DNA of 64,000 nucleotides. Origin: Actinophytocola gossypii. GTDB lineage: Bacteria; Actinomycetota; Actinomycetes; Mycobacteriales; Pseudonocardiaceae. Of the stretch, positions 55,833 to 64,000 are shown piece by piece. The stretch lies in NCBI RefSeq assembly GCF_025165815.1, contig NZ_JAFFZE010000026.1, forward strand, positions 1 through 64,000. Direction: 5' to 3'. Under the pieces are notes generated by a model, which saw only the letters and a program-made list of their open reading frames with translations, made no database searches and was not told where the DNA came from. Made by a program: the position numbers and the translations under genes. Within the stretch, counting starts at the first letter, position 1. Each line of letters begins with the position of its first letter.

Positions 55833-57152
55833 CTAGGACGCCTTTGAACGTTTGCCGCCAGCGGGCGGCTGTCCCTTCGTGGCAGCGCCCGGAGACACCA
55901 CGGCTTTCCGCTCGTCTGCTGGCGGAAGCGCCCCTGGGCGCGACACGATGATCACGTCGGCGATCCCAGGGAGATCGATCAACGCGCGGCGTGTCTCGTC
56001 GTGATGCTCCGTGGAACACGAGTCGTCGTAGATGAAGACGATGATCTCCCGGTAGCGCTCGTTGTCCTTGAGGTAGCCGACCGAGTCGATGATCACCTCC
56101 TGCTCCACGTCCTTGAAGTCGCTTTTGCTGCGCACGAACTTGACCTCGATGAACAGCCCAAGGCCGGGCAGCGCGAAGTCCGCGCGATAGGCGCTGTGGC
56201 CGAGCTTCGGCAGGTTCTCCTCGTCGACCACGTCGTCGAAGACCGCGCGGAGCATGACCCACAAGATGGCCTGCACCTCGCGTTCGGCGTCGACCCGCCA
56301 CCACTTGGGGTCCTTGAGCTCGGCGGAGTCCCACACCCATCGCTTCATCGCGGGAGGAAAACGCCTGAGCACTTGGCTCACCTGGGGAACGCTGATCACC
56401 AACTGGTCCGCGCTGGCCGTCGCCACCGCTTCGGCGAAGTGCAGCCACAAAGCGGCATGCCGAACCTCCAGATCAGCGGGATCAGTGCGCAGGAAGGCGT
56501 GCATGGCCCGTTGCTGTGCGGTGCGCAGCTCCTCCGGGGTGTCCCTGGCCACCCCAGTGCCGGAGGCGAGTAGGTAGAACGCCGCGACGAGCGCATGGTC
56601 GGCCAGCCCCGCCAACGCCGGCAACGAGGCCGGTTCACCGGTGAGCTCAGCGAGGACGTGCTGATGCATCAGATCGAGCCACGGGTCGTTGGGTTCCCTC
56701 ATCGGGTGGTTGAGCGCCTTCTGAAGCCAGCTCAGGAACCGCGGCACGCGGTCCTGCACCGCCCGCGCGGCGAGGTGCAGCCCGAGGACGATTCCTGCCG
56801 AGTACAGCGGGGTCACTCGGTCGCCTGGGTACGGATCACGCCCGGCCAGACCTTCAAGCCCGTGCACCAGCACGTCGGCGAAGACCGGAAGCCGCGTCGG
56901 CTGGGCCTCCGCGACATACCCCAGCACGGCGAGCGCGGGCGCGTCTTCCAATCGGCTCACGTTCGCCTCGAGCCAGGCGTCGAGGTCTGGTTCGACGTGC
57001 CATCGAATCGACGTGCCGTCGCCGAGGACCTGCCGGGCGAACATGCCGTGCAGGCTGCCCGGCGTGTTCTCGGTGTCGATCCAGCGCCGGAACACTCTAA
57101 GCTGCGTGCTGAAGAGCAACTGCCCGGTAGTCGCGTCATCAGGTCCGGTCAC
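55833..57152 (-). CDS. pAgo-associated PD-(D/E)XK nuclease
   Basis: About 439 residues from GTG 57152, which overlaps the Argonaute stop (GTGA); GTG 57161 is an alternative. The N-terminal ~270 residues are helical and unrecognised. The C-terminal domain reads YRADFALPGLGLFIEVKFVRSK (D and ExK at about 322-336) and then EVIIDSVGYLKDNERYREIIVFIYDDS, a restriction-endonuclease-like fold of the kind found next to prokaryotic Argonautes. It probably acts as the effector that the Argonaute switches on when guide and target pair. Confidence 0.8.
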   Translation of the reverse strand: MTGPDDATTGQLLFSTQLRVFRRWIDTENTPGSLHGMFARQVLGDGTSIRWHVEPDLDAWLEANVSRLEDAPALAVLGYVAEAQPTRLPVFADVLVHGLEGLAGRDPYPGDRVTPLYSAGIVLGLHLAARAVQDRVPRFLSWLQKALNHPMREPNDPWLDLMHQHVLAELTGEPASLPALAGLADHALVAAFYLLASGTGVARDTPEELRTAQQRAMHAFLRTDPADLEVRHAALWLHFAEAVATASADQLVISVPQVSQVLRRFPPAMKRWVWDSAELKDPKWWRVDAEREVQAILWVMLRAVFDDVVDEENLPKLGHSAYRADFALPGLGLFIEVKFVRSKSDFKDVEQEVIIDSVGYLKDNERYREIIVFIYDDSCSTEHHDETRRALIDLPGIADVIIVSRPGALPPADERKAVVSPGAATKGQPPAGGKRSKAS

Positions 57153-59464
57153 AGGAACCACCTGCTGTAGCGCAGCTTCCCGAAGATCACGTCGGAGTTC
57201 CAGTTCGTCACGTGGCGCAGCTTGCCCAGCAAACCGGCGATGAGGTCGGAGTACAGGATGGTCACCGGCTTCGTCGAGGGGTACGGTCTCCGCCAGGACA
57301 TCGCCGTGAACCTGAAGAGCTGTCCGGCCAGGTAGTCGATGTCGGTGAACGTGGACTCGCGGTGCAGCTTGAGCTGCAAAGGCTTCGGCGCGCCCTGCGA
57401 CTCGCTCTTCATCTCTCGCGGTCCCTTGACCGTCACCAGCATCTCACTCTTGCTGATCGGCACGGCGAAACCGCGTCGTGCCACGTACTTCCCCTTGCTC
57501 CCCTTCCCCGCGCTGACCCCCCTAGCGTTCTCGTCGAGGATCATCCACGGGTGGTCGTCGACGACAGTCACGAACGCGAACTCGACGCCGGCGAAGTCCG
57601 CCGTCAAACCCTCCACGAGCTCCTTGATGGCTTGGGCCTCTTCGTCTTTCAGGAGTTTGAAGACGTGGAAGACCAGCCGGATGAAGTCGTTGGACTTCCA
57701 CCCCTGGCGCCCCTTGATCTCCGTGAGGCAGACCCGCAGGGCGTCCTGCAGCGCCTTCGGATACTGCTCGTACGGCGCCTCCCTGGACACGTTCGACACG
57801 AGGTAGGTGCCGTCGGAGTTGAAGACGGTGGTGATCCCGACGACGCGCTCCCCCTTGCCCAACCGGTCCTCGAACACCTGCGCGCTGCCGATGCCGAAGA
57901 TCAGCTCTCGCCTGGTCGGCTGGCCGTTGTCCTTGATCGCGAACGGCGTCCCGCCCAGTTTGGCGTAGACGGCGAGCGCCATCGTGCTCAGCGGGTAGGC
58001 GATGCTCGGGCTGTCCGTGATGTTCTCGACCTGGAACTCCTGGACCGCGATCGACTGGCTCATGAAGGTCGACTTGGACACCAGGTAGGGACTCTCGTTG
58101 CCCGTCAGGTGCTCCTGGGCAGCGCTGGTGAAGACGAACGCGAGGTCGATCTTCTCCTTGGCCTCCAGCGCGCTCAAGCAGGCGCGCTTGTAGGCGCTCG
58201 CGTCCTGCACATCGCCGTCGAAGACGGTGAGGGTGAAGGTGCAGTCAGTCAGGCGAAACTTTCGGACGAACCCTTCGGGGAACGCGGATGAACCGCGGAC
58301 ACCGTCGCGAAACCTGGTGAGAAAGGTCTCCACACGGCCTTGGAACTGGCGGGGAACCACCACGGCGATCGTCGGCGCTTTCGGGGTGAACGACTCCGTG
58401 TCGAAAGGACCGAACCTGTTCAGCCCGGCTTCCGGGTACCGATCCGTCTTGTCCCCGGACTGGTCGAACACGAAGGTCGGCTCGCTCAAGGTGCGCACGT
58501 GCGGATGCTGGTTGCCCTTCAACCGCAGCGGCCTGGCCAGGTGCGCCGTCATCCCGGCCGCGACGTCGAGCGGTCCACGGTCCAGCAGCGCGTTCGCGAT
58601 CTTGTCCGTGTCCGCGATGCGCCGCTCGGCGTTGTTGAACGCGGCGATCTTGCCGTCCAGCGCGACCAGATCACGCTCGAACGACCGCCCGCACGCCTTC
58701 CGGAGCACTGTCTGGAAGTTGGCCAGATTGGACTCGATCCACGTGCGCACCGCGTCGAGCTTCACCTCGCCCTCCCGCGACTGCACAAGCAGCTTGCCGT
58801 CGACCACATCGGTCACCCGGCCGACCAGCTTGCGCCGCGCGTGTGCGTCCTGGGACGGCCAGGCACGCGCCGACTCCAACTCCGTCAGCACGTAGACCCC
58901 GACCACCGGAACGCCACGTCGCAACAGGACGTCCACGGGAAGATCAATCTCGTAGCGGGCCTTCCTCCCGATCACCACGCCGGGGTACTCGCGCGGCCCG
59001 CTGCGGCGGACATCCAGCGAGTACTCCGGATACACGTGCAACCTGTCGATGCCCCGGCCCAACGCCTGCTCCACGAGGTCCTTGCCGGCCAGCCTTGACA
59101 CGAAGCGCACTGGGTACTCACGCCTGAGCAGGTACTTCCACTCCACCGTGAGGATGCGCCTGAGGCGCTCTTCGAGCAGCCGGGTCTGCAGCAGCACGTC
59201 GCGTGCGGTGGAGGCGATCACCCTGCGCTCGCCGATCTGCTCGGCGCCCTGTGCCAGTGGAACGCACACGACGTCGTTTCGATCCCGGACGACCACATGA
59301 GACTCGCGGAGCCGACTGCGGAAATCCTCAAGGTGGCCTGCCGACTCGTAGGGCAGCACACCAGCAACCACCTGACCTGCGAACCGGACTGGCAGGAAGT
59401 TGGTGAACAACAACGGACCCCCACGGCCCACTGACGCTGAACGATCTCCGGAGTACCCCATCAC
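57149..59464 (-). CDS. Long prokaryotic Argonaute, PIWI catalytic site apparently lost
   Basis: 771 residues. The N and PAZ-like regions are weakly conserved. The MID segment ESPYLVSKSTFMSQSIAVQEFQVENI fits the guide 5'-end pocket. PIWI follows: MALAVYAKLGGTPFAI, ELIFGIGSAQVFE, RVVGITTVFNSDGTYL and a C-terminal YSDLIAGLLGKLRHVTN...LRYSRWFL. Active pAgos have GID with the first catalytic Asp; here it is GIG (about residue 522), and no DEDX set is evident. This is the pattern of inactive long-B pAgos that rely on an associated effector, here the nuclease gene downstream. Confidence 0.85.
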   Translation of the reverse strand: MMGYSGDRSASVGRGGPLLFTNFLPVRFAGQVVAGVLPYESAGHLEDFRSRLRESHVVVRDRNDVVCVPLAQGAEQIGERRVIASTARDVLLQTRLLEERLRRILTVEWKYLLRREYPVRFVSRLAGKDLVEQALGRGIDRLHVYPEYSLDVRRSGPREYPGVVIGRKARYEIDLPVDVLLRRGVPVVGVYVLTELESARAWPSQDAHARRKLVGRVTDVVDGKLLVQSREGEVKLDAVRTWIESNLANFQTVLRKACGRSFERDLVALDGKIAAFNNAERRIADTDKIANALLDRGPLDVAAGMTAHLARPLRLKGNQHPHVRTLSEPTFVFDQSGDKTDRYPEAGLNRFGPFDTESFTPKAPTIAVVVPRQFQGRVETFLTRFRDGVRGSSAFPEGFVRKFRLTDCTFTLTVFDGDVQDASAYKRACLSALEAKEKIDLAFVFTSAAQEHLTGNESPYLVSKSTFMSQSIAVQEFQVENITDSPSIAYPLSTMALAVYAKLGGTPFAIKDNGQPTRRELIFGIGSAQVFEDRLGKGERVVGITTVFNSDGTYLVSNVSREAPYEQYPKALQDALRVCLTEIKGRQGWKSNDFIRLVFHVFKLLKDEEAQAIKELVEGLTADFAGVEFAFVTVVDDHPWMILDENARGVSAGKGSKGKYVARRGFAVPISKSEMLVTVKGPREMKSESQGAPKPLQLKLHRESTFTDIDYLAGQLFRFTAMSWRRPYPSTKPVTILYSDLIAGLLGKLRHVTNWNSDVIFGKLRYSRWFL

Positions 59465-60310
59465 CTGAGGCTACGACGTCACCCCGACATTTCCGGGGAC
59501 CCCCTCGGCGGCCACGTCGCACAGGAGCTGACTGTCCGCACCGACCTTCGCCGGTGCGGACAGACCTACTCGATGATCTCGGGAACCAGCGCGAACCAGA
59601 CTTCCCACCTGATCGAAGGGCGCCTGCGGTGCCCTACCCCTGACCGCCCAAGCCCGTGGTGTGCGATCAAGCCCCTGTGGGCAAGCATGCAAGCGAAGCG
59701 CTACGCCGCACATGCTTGGCATGGTCACCTTGATGCAGGCAACCCGAAAGACGACTCGATGACCAAGTTGCCAGCATGAATCCCCTGGTCGGCCCTGTTC
59801 CCATCCTTTGGTACTCCCGCCCGAGGTCCGGCCCTCCGCAGAACGGGTCTCGCGCAGGTTGGTGCCCTCCCCGAGGTCCGGCCAGGGCGGCGGCACTGGC
59901 CTCCGATAAGCCCAACCTCCGTTGGATGGCGTGGTCGCCAGGGCTGTGGTGACGGGCGTGCTGGCGGCTTGGGCGCGGGGGCGGCGGCTTGGTCGCCGGG
60001 GTCGTCAGGCGCGGCCCCTGCGGGGTAGGTGGTGGTGGCCAGACGTCAGGGCCGAAAACCAGCGCCGCGACGTCGACGCCGAACGCGCCGTCGCGGCGAT
60101 CAAGCAGCCAGCGGCAACGATCTCCGATTGCCTCGTCAACCGCGAGCCTGCAGGCCACGAACCTGGGCGGGGACGTCCTGGACGCCTGTCCGCACCATCC
60201 TCACGTGCATCGCTGCTATAACGCCGTGTAACACGCGAGTGCCTCGCCACGGTTAACGGCGGGACGGCCGGATCATGTGATCGGCGGGCGACGCGGCGGG
60301 GAGGTTCGGG
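59465..60310. other. Long gap without a recognisable gene
   Basis: Frames here are Pro/Arg-rich and look like chance open frames. A short block containing CCCGAGGTCCGGCC occurs twice (near 59821 and 59870). This may be a scar or attachment remnant between two defence systems. Confidence 0.4.
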
Positions 60311-60676
60311 ATGAGTGAGCAGATCGACTTGTTCGAGGCGTCGGCTTCGGCGGTCGGCTACCTCTATCAGCTCCGCAAGGCGCTCTACTTCTGCGTCGAA
60401 CAGACAGGAGCCGGTCCCGACTGGTCCGTGGCCATCGAAGCGGGCGACGACATCGAGGTCCACGAGGACGCAGGACCGGGCCTCTGCCAACTCAAGCACC
60501 GCGCCCCGGGGACCAAGATGACTGACAAGGCCACTGACCTGTGGAAGAGCCTGCGGATCTGGGCCACCGGTTGGGCCGAGTCTGCAGCCAGCCAGGATCG
60601 CCCCACCTTTTTCCTGCTAACGACCGCCGAGGCCGCCGCGGAGGGCGCCGCCTACCATCTCCGGCTCCGGGCCTGA
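60311..60676 (+). pseudogene. Truncated Cap4/DUF4297-like nuclease domain
   Basis: ATG 60311 has a good ribosome site (GGGGAGG) and encodes MSEQIDLFEASASAVGYLYQLRKALYF...VAIEAGDDIEV...LCQLKHRAPG...LWKSLRIWATGW...FFLLTTAEA. The E...DD...QLKH pattern matches the dsDNA endonuclease domain at the N-terminus of Cap4-type and related effector proteins. The frame stops after 121 residues just past the nuclease core, whereas such proteins normally carry a large sensor region. Probably a remnant; a stand-alone nuclease is less likely. Confidence 0.65.
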
Positions 60677-60845
60677 CGCGCGGCGTTGCGCGCGCGTTGA
60701 GCTACGCGTCAGACGACCACATTCAGCGCCTTGGGAGAAGTGGTATGGACGGCATTGTGCAGCAGCCTGCAACGGAGAGTTGCGGTCAACGTTCGTTTGT
60801 GTAACGATTCGCAGCTTTGCTCAAGACGAACGGGGAGTACTGCTT

Positions 60846-62156
60846 GTGAACAGCGAGAGAGAGCTGCTGGCCCGGGTCCGGGAGGACCTCCGGGCGGCTG
60901 GCTACCCGCTCGTCCTCGCCGACATGCGCTTGCCCACCACCCGCAAGGAGCATCGCCTCGACGTCGTCGCGTTCGCCGCAGACAGCACCGGCGCTCTGCA
61001 GCCCGCTGTCGTCGTCGAGGTCAAGCAACGAAGGGTTCACGACCCGCAACTCGTCCTCGACCAGCTCGCCTTGGCCCGCGACATCCTCGGAACCCGACTG
61101 CACTACCTCGTCACCCCCGACGGCTGGCTCGAGGCTGATGGCGGCCTGCGCCGCCTGCAGCAGGTCGACGGCCCTGCCGAGGCGGACCGGCCCGGCGGCG
61201 AACTGCGTGACATCTCCACCGTCGAGCTTCTGCTGCAGCAGTACCTGTGGGCCGAGAGCAACCGGCACCGCAACGAGGCCGGACCAGATGCCGCCCTGGG
61301 CGCGGTTCGTGATTTGCTGATTCGCTTCGCCAGCCCGGCCACTGTGCCTGCTGACCAGACCGTGCCGATGGACCCGGCAACGCGGTGGCTCGCCGTGCGC
61401 GACGTCGTCCGCAAGTACCTGGCTCGCGACAGGCATCTCGAGCCGCTGCTCAGCCAGCCAGCGCTCGCTCGGCCAGTGGCTCAGCTCCTCGGCGACGTCG
61501 TCCCTCCGCGCGTCGAGGATCCGTTCGCTGGCCTCGGCGCCTTCCTGTGGGCGGTCGCCGACCGAGCAGTGGAAGCTGGCACCGTGGTGCAGCTGTCCGG
61601 CACGGACATCAACTCCAACGTGGTTGAGCTCGCTTCGGCGGTGGGTGCGCTCTGCCCAGTGCCGCTGCAGTTCCGCGTCGGCGACAGCTTCCGCCTACAG
61701 GATGGCGATCCGGTCGACGCGGTCCTCACGCAGCCGCCGCTGGGCCTGCGACTCCCCGACCCGTTCCGTCTGTCCAGCGGTGCGACGACGAAGGACGGTG
61801 AGCTGGCCGCGATCGACGTCGCCCTGAGCCGCCTCACGCCAGGCGGCCGCGCTGTCCTGCACATCAGCCGTGGGTGGACGTTCCGCAGCGGAGACGCGGC
61901 GCGGTACCGCGCGTACCTGGCGGCGAAGTGGCGCGTCGCTGCGCTCATCGGGCTGCCAGCCGGGGCGTACGCCGGCACGAGCATCCCGTCGACGATCCTG
62001 GTCGTTGACCGTGCTCAGCCCGGCGAGACGTTCGTCGCGAACCTCGAGGCGAACTGGGCGGAGGAGCTCGCCCCCGGCGGCTCCGTGCTCACCGAGTGCC
62101 TGAAGCATCTCGACGCACCGCACATGCTTGGCGGCGCGGGCGGCCAAGGTGAGTAG
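60846..62156 (+). CDS. HsdM-like protein with N-terminal nuclease domain and altered motif IV
   Basis: 436 residues from GTG 60846 (GGGGAG about 9 nt upstream). Residues about 30-100 form a PD-(D/E)XK-like domain (HRLDVVAF, AVVVEVKQRRV). An HsdM-type methyltransferase fold follows: helical region, motif I PFAGLGAFLWAVAD, SGTDINSNVVEL, and the place of NPPF/NPPY reads DAVLTQPPLGL. Then LTPGGRAVLHISRG and AALIGLPAGAYAGTSIPSTILVV are HsdM-like. The catalytic Asn is Gln, so methylation is doubtful. It may bind DNA or SAM and cleave through the fused nuclease. First gene of the operon continuing beyond the window. Confidence 0.75.
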   Translation: MNSERELLARVREDLRAAGYPLVLADMRLPTTRKEHRLDVVAFAADSTGALQPAVVVEVKQRRVHDPQLVLDQLALARDILGTRLHYLVTPDGWLEADGGLRRLQQVDGPAEADRPGGELRDISTVELLLQQYLWAESNRHRNEAGPDAALGAVRDLLIRFASPATVPADQTVPMDPATRWLAVRDVVRKYLARDRHLEPLLSQPALARPVAQLLGDVVPPRVEDPFAGLGAFLWAVADRAVEAGTVVQLSGTDINSNVVELASAVGALCPVPLQFRVGDSFRLQDGDPVDAVLTQPPLGLRLPDPFRLSSGATTKDGELAAIDVALSRLTPGGRAVLHISRGWTFRSGDAARYRAYLAAKWRVAALIGLPAGAYAGTSIPSTILVVDRAQPGETFVANLEANWAEELAPGGSVLTECLKHLDAPHMLGGAGGQGE

Positions 62157-63327
62157 TCCCGTCACTGCTGTTCTCGATCTGCGGGAGCGAGCAACCTGGG
62201 ACGTCACCGCGTTGCTCGCGCCGACGCCCGACGAGCTGTGGGGTCAGCAACCGCTCGTTCCGCTGGGTGCGCTCGTGCAGGTGCGCACGCCGCGCAACGA
62301 GGCGAAGGAGGACGAACCTGTCGTCGGTCCGGGGAGCGTTGACACCGTCACTGGTGACGTCCGCACCCGCCGTGGCCGTGGCGCCCATCGACTCGTCCTG
62401 CGCGTCGGGAATACGGACGCCGCCGCCCACCTCGGTGACGTCCTGGTGCCGCAGCTCGGCGACGGCCCCTGCGTGCTCATCGGCGAGCAGCACCGCGCCC
62501 TGACCTTCGTCAACTTCGTCGCGCTGCGCCCCGAGCAGCCGACCACCGGCCTCTGGCTGTGGGCCGCGCTGAGCTCTGCTCGTGGACGCGCGCTGCGCCG
62601 AACCCTGACGGTCGGCACTACCGGGCGACTCCCGCTGACCGCGCTGCTCAACACGCCCGTTCCGGTACCGCTCCCGCCCGCCGACCCGTGCTACGCCCAG
62701 CTCTCAGCGCTGCACGCGCGGACCAGCGTCGCCGTGAGCTCCGAAGGGCGCAGCTGGTGGCGCGTCACCACGCTGCCAGTTGACGGCCAGTGGCACCGCT
62801 ACCTCGTCACACCCACACCCGAGGTCTTCAACGACGGCGTTCCACTGAAGGAACTCGCCACTATCATCGCTGGCCGCAACCCGCCTGGCGTCTTCGAGCA
62901 GCCGCGGCCAGGCGCCCTGCCCGTCCTCAACGGTCGGTCGGTCGATGGGAACAAGGTGCAGCGCTGGGCCGAGCCGGGGACCGGTGTAGTCGCGGAGCCC
63001 GGTGACGTCGCCGTTGTCGAGGTCGGGGTGCGCGGACGGGCAGCCCTGGTCACGCAATCAGCCATCGCCGGGACGGGCGTGCTGCTGGTCAAGCCGCACG
63101 ACCGCAGCCATGGCGAAGCGCTGGCCGCCTATCTGCGCAGCGAGCCCGCTCAAACGCTCCGCGGCACCCTCATCACCGGCGGCGTCATTCCCAGGCTGAG
63201 CCGTAGCACCCTGGCGCAGCTGCCCGTGCCGCACGACGCGCTGTCCGCCTCCGGGGATGCCCATGCGCAGCAGCCGTCTCCCCACGCCCCACTGAGCGAG
63301 CAGTTGGAGCAGCTGCTGTGGAACTGA
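62149..63327 (+). CDS. HsdS-like specificity protein
   Basis: 392 residues from GTG 62149, which overlaps the stop of the upstream gene (GGTGAGTAG). It has two half-repeats typical of type I specificity subunits. The first contains LVPLGALVQVRTPRNEA..GDVLVPQLG and TTGRLPLTALLNTPVPVPLPP; the second contains VPLKELATIIAGRNPP, GPGDVAVVEVG-type and GGVIPRLSRSTLAQLPVP. Presumably recognises a bipartite DNA site for the HsdM-like protein. No HsdR gene is seen within the window. Confidence 0.7.
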   Translation: MSSPVTAVLDLRERATWDVTALLAPTPDELWGQQPLVPLGALVQVRTPRNEAKEDEPVVGPGSVDTVTGDVRTRRGRGAHRLVLRVGNTDAAAHLGDVLVPQLGDGPCVLIGEQHRALTFVNFVALRPEQPTTGLWLWAALSSARGRALRRTLTVGTTGRLPLTALLNTPVPVPLPPADPCYAQLSALHARTSVAVSSEGRSWWRVTTLPVDGQWHRYLVTPTPEVFNDGVPLKELATIIAGRNPPGVFEQPRPGALPVLNGRSVDGNKVQRWAEPGTGVVAEPGDVAVVEVGVRGRAALVTQSAIAGTGVLLVKPHDRSHGEALAAYLRSEPAQTLRGTLITGGVIPRLSRSTLAQLPVPHDALSASGDAHAQQPSPHAPLSEQLEQLLWN

Positions 63328-64000
63328 CCGCACGGCTGGCGCCCGTGGTGTTTGCTGAGCTGTACCAGGAGCTCCAGAGCAGCTGCGCCACACAGATGGC
63401 TGACCGGCTAGCCGACATCGACCGCGATCTCGACTGGCTCAGCTTGACCATCCAGCGGTACGAGGCGCTCTGGGCGTACCGGCTCACCCTGCCGGACCCG
63501 CAGGAGCGGTACCAGCCGCTCGACGCCGACCACGCAGCCCTTGCCGCCTGGATCGCTGCCGGACTGCGCGGCTACGGCCCGAGCAACGAGATCAACCAGG
63601 CCGTGCAACAGGCCGTGCGCGACCGGACCGCCGGCGACCCGCCGGAGCTCGTCCGGGACCACAGCCGAGTCGCGCTCGTCGCCTGGAGCCTCGGGCAGGT
63701 GGTTGGCGACTACGACCGCTCGCTGCCCGTTGTGTTCTGCGAACCGCTCGCTGACCGCAGTGTGCAACTGGCCTACGAGGGGCTCGTGCAGCACGTAGTC
63801 GGGCTGCCGGAGGTGGACGAGTGGCCCGAGATGCTTGGCAGCGCCGTGCTGTGGCGGGCGTGCGGGCTCGCGGACGGCCTACGCCCACAAAGGGGCGGCC
63901 GATCCAACCTGGAAGCGAGCGTGAACGAGCTCATCGCCGGGATGCGCCGCTACGTCAGCTCCACCGTGCTCCTCCAGTGGGCGAAGGAGTGGCCCGAGTA
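63318..64000 (+). CDS. Unrecognised protein, third gene of the HsdM-like operon (partial)
   Basis: GTG 63318 overlaps the HsdS-like stop. It begins VELTARLAPVVFAELYQELQSS and is open to the window end (227 residues seen). Predominantly helical, with MADRLADIDRDLDWLSLTIQRYEALWAYRL and a later ELIAGMRRYVSSTVLLQWAKEWPEY. I do not recognise the family. The overlap implies a functional partner of the methyltransferase-like and specificity-like proteins. Confidence 0.6.
   Translation, partial: MELTARLAPVVFAELYQELQSSCATQMADRLADIDRDLDWLSLTIQRYEALWAYRLTLPDPQERYQPLDADHAALAAWIAAGLRGYGPSNEINQAVQQAVRDRTAGDPPELVRDHSRVALVAWSLGQVVGDYDRSLPVVFCEPLADRSVQLAYEGLVQHVVGLPEVDEWPEMLGSAVLWRACGLADGLRPQRGGRSNLEASVNELIAGMRRYVSSTVLLQWAKEWPE

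Noticed and set aside
59667-60158. 163-residue minus-strand frame in the gap after the Argonaute gene
   Set aside because: Pro/Arg/His-rich with no motif, no ribosome site and opposite frames equally open.
1-64000. tRNA, rRNA or riboswitch genes
   Set aside because: I scanned for T-loop GGTTCGAATCC-like and CCA-end patterns and saw no convincing cloverleaf; none reported.

Overview
The window is high-GC DNA from an actinobacterium, most likely a filamentous member of the Pseudonocardiaceae or a relative. The evidence is the GC-rich third codon positions, many GTG starts, a DUF2637/SpdB-type integrative-element gene, an FxLD-type RiPP tailoring locus, ECF42 sigma and DUF6933 remnants, and actinobacterial IS21/IS3/IS30/IS5 types. 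No rRNA or tRNA gene was seen. Almost everything is accessory: stacked defence systems separated by broken genes, insertion sequences and prophage or integrative-element debris. It reads as an old, heavily rearranged defence island.

Layout. 1-4.1 kb: an IS3 element inside the 3' end of istB of an IS21 element, which itself sits inside a cas3 gene whose frame is also broken. 4.6-15.9 kb: six overlapping minus-strand genes (vWA protein, kinase, SF1 helicase, a protein with a HEPN-like motif, a coiled-coil McrB-like ATPase, and a zinc-finger McrC-like partner). This is the best candidate for a poorly described system. 16-20.2 kb: decayed genes (IS5, DUF2637, TIR, hydrolase, ECF sigma) plus a DUF6933 gene. 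20.3-24.4 kb: a STAND NTPase with an amyloid-like N-terminal motif, a protease-like domain without its serine, and a WD40-like C-terminus. 25.6-29.5 kb: an Avs-like protein (Mrr-type nuclease plus STAND NTPase). 29.5-31.5 kb: an HNH gene between two terminase small-subunit fragments.

32-40 kb: a type I-G (formerly I-U) CRISPR-Cas locus. The interference genes csb1, csb2, cas3 and a csb3-like gene are intact and overlap. The adaptation module is wrecked: cas4-cas1 is reduced to about 80 codons with a stop, and cas2 carries a one-base frameshift. Two short arrays flank the cas operon, and each is preceded by a copy of the same leader and cas2 3' end, so a segment has been duplicated. The far copy is joined directly to an N-terminally cut FxLD biosynthesis gene (40.1 kb), followed by a TPR-like gene, a HAD phosphatase and a divergent XRE regulator.

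46.4-51.2 kb: a single-chain type ISP restriction-modification enzyme. 51.5-55.1 kb: a Gabija pair (GajB/GajA). 55.8-59.5 kb: a long prokaryotic Argonaute that looks catalytically dead, translationally coupled to a PD-(D/E)XK nuclease. 60.3 kb: a truncated Cap4-like nuclease. 60.8-64 kb (runs off the window): an operon of an HsdM-like protein with a fused nuclease and an altered catalytic motif, an HsdS-like protein, and an unrecognised protein.

The common logic is layered antiphage defence: DNA cleavage (ISP, Gabija, CRISPR, pAgo nuclease) and probable abortive-infection sensors (STAND proteins, HEPN-like, TIR remnant). All functional calls rest on motifs read by eye; no database search was possible.
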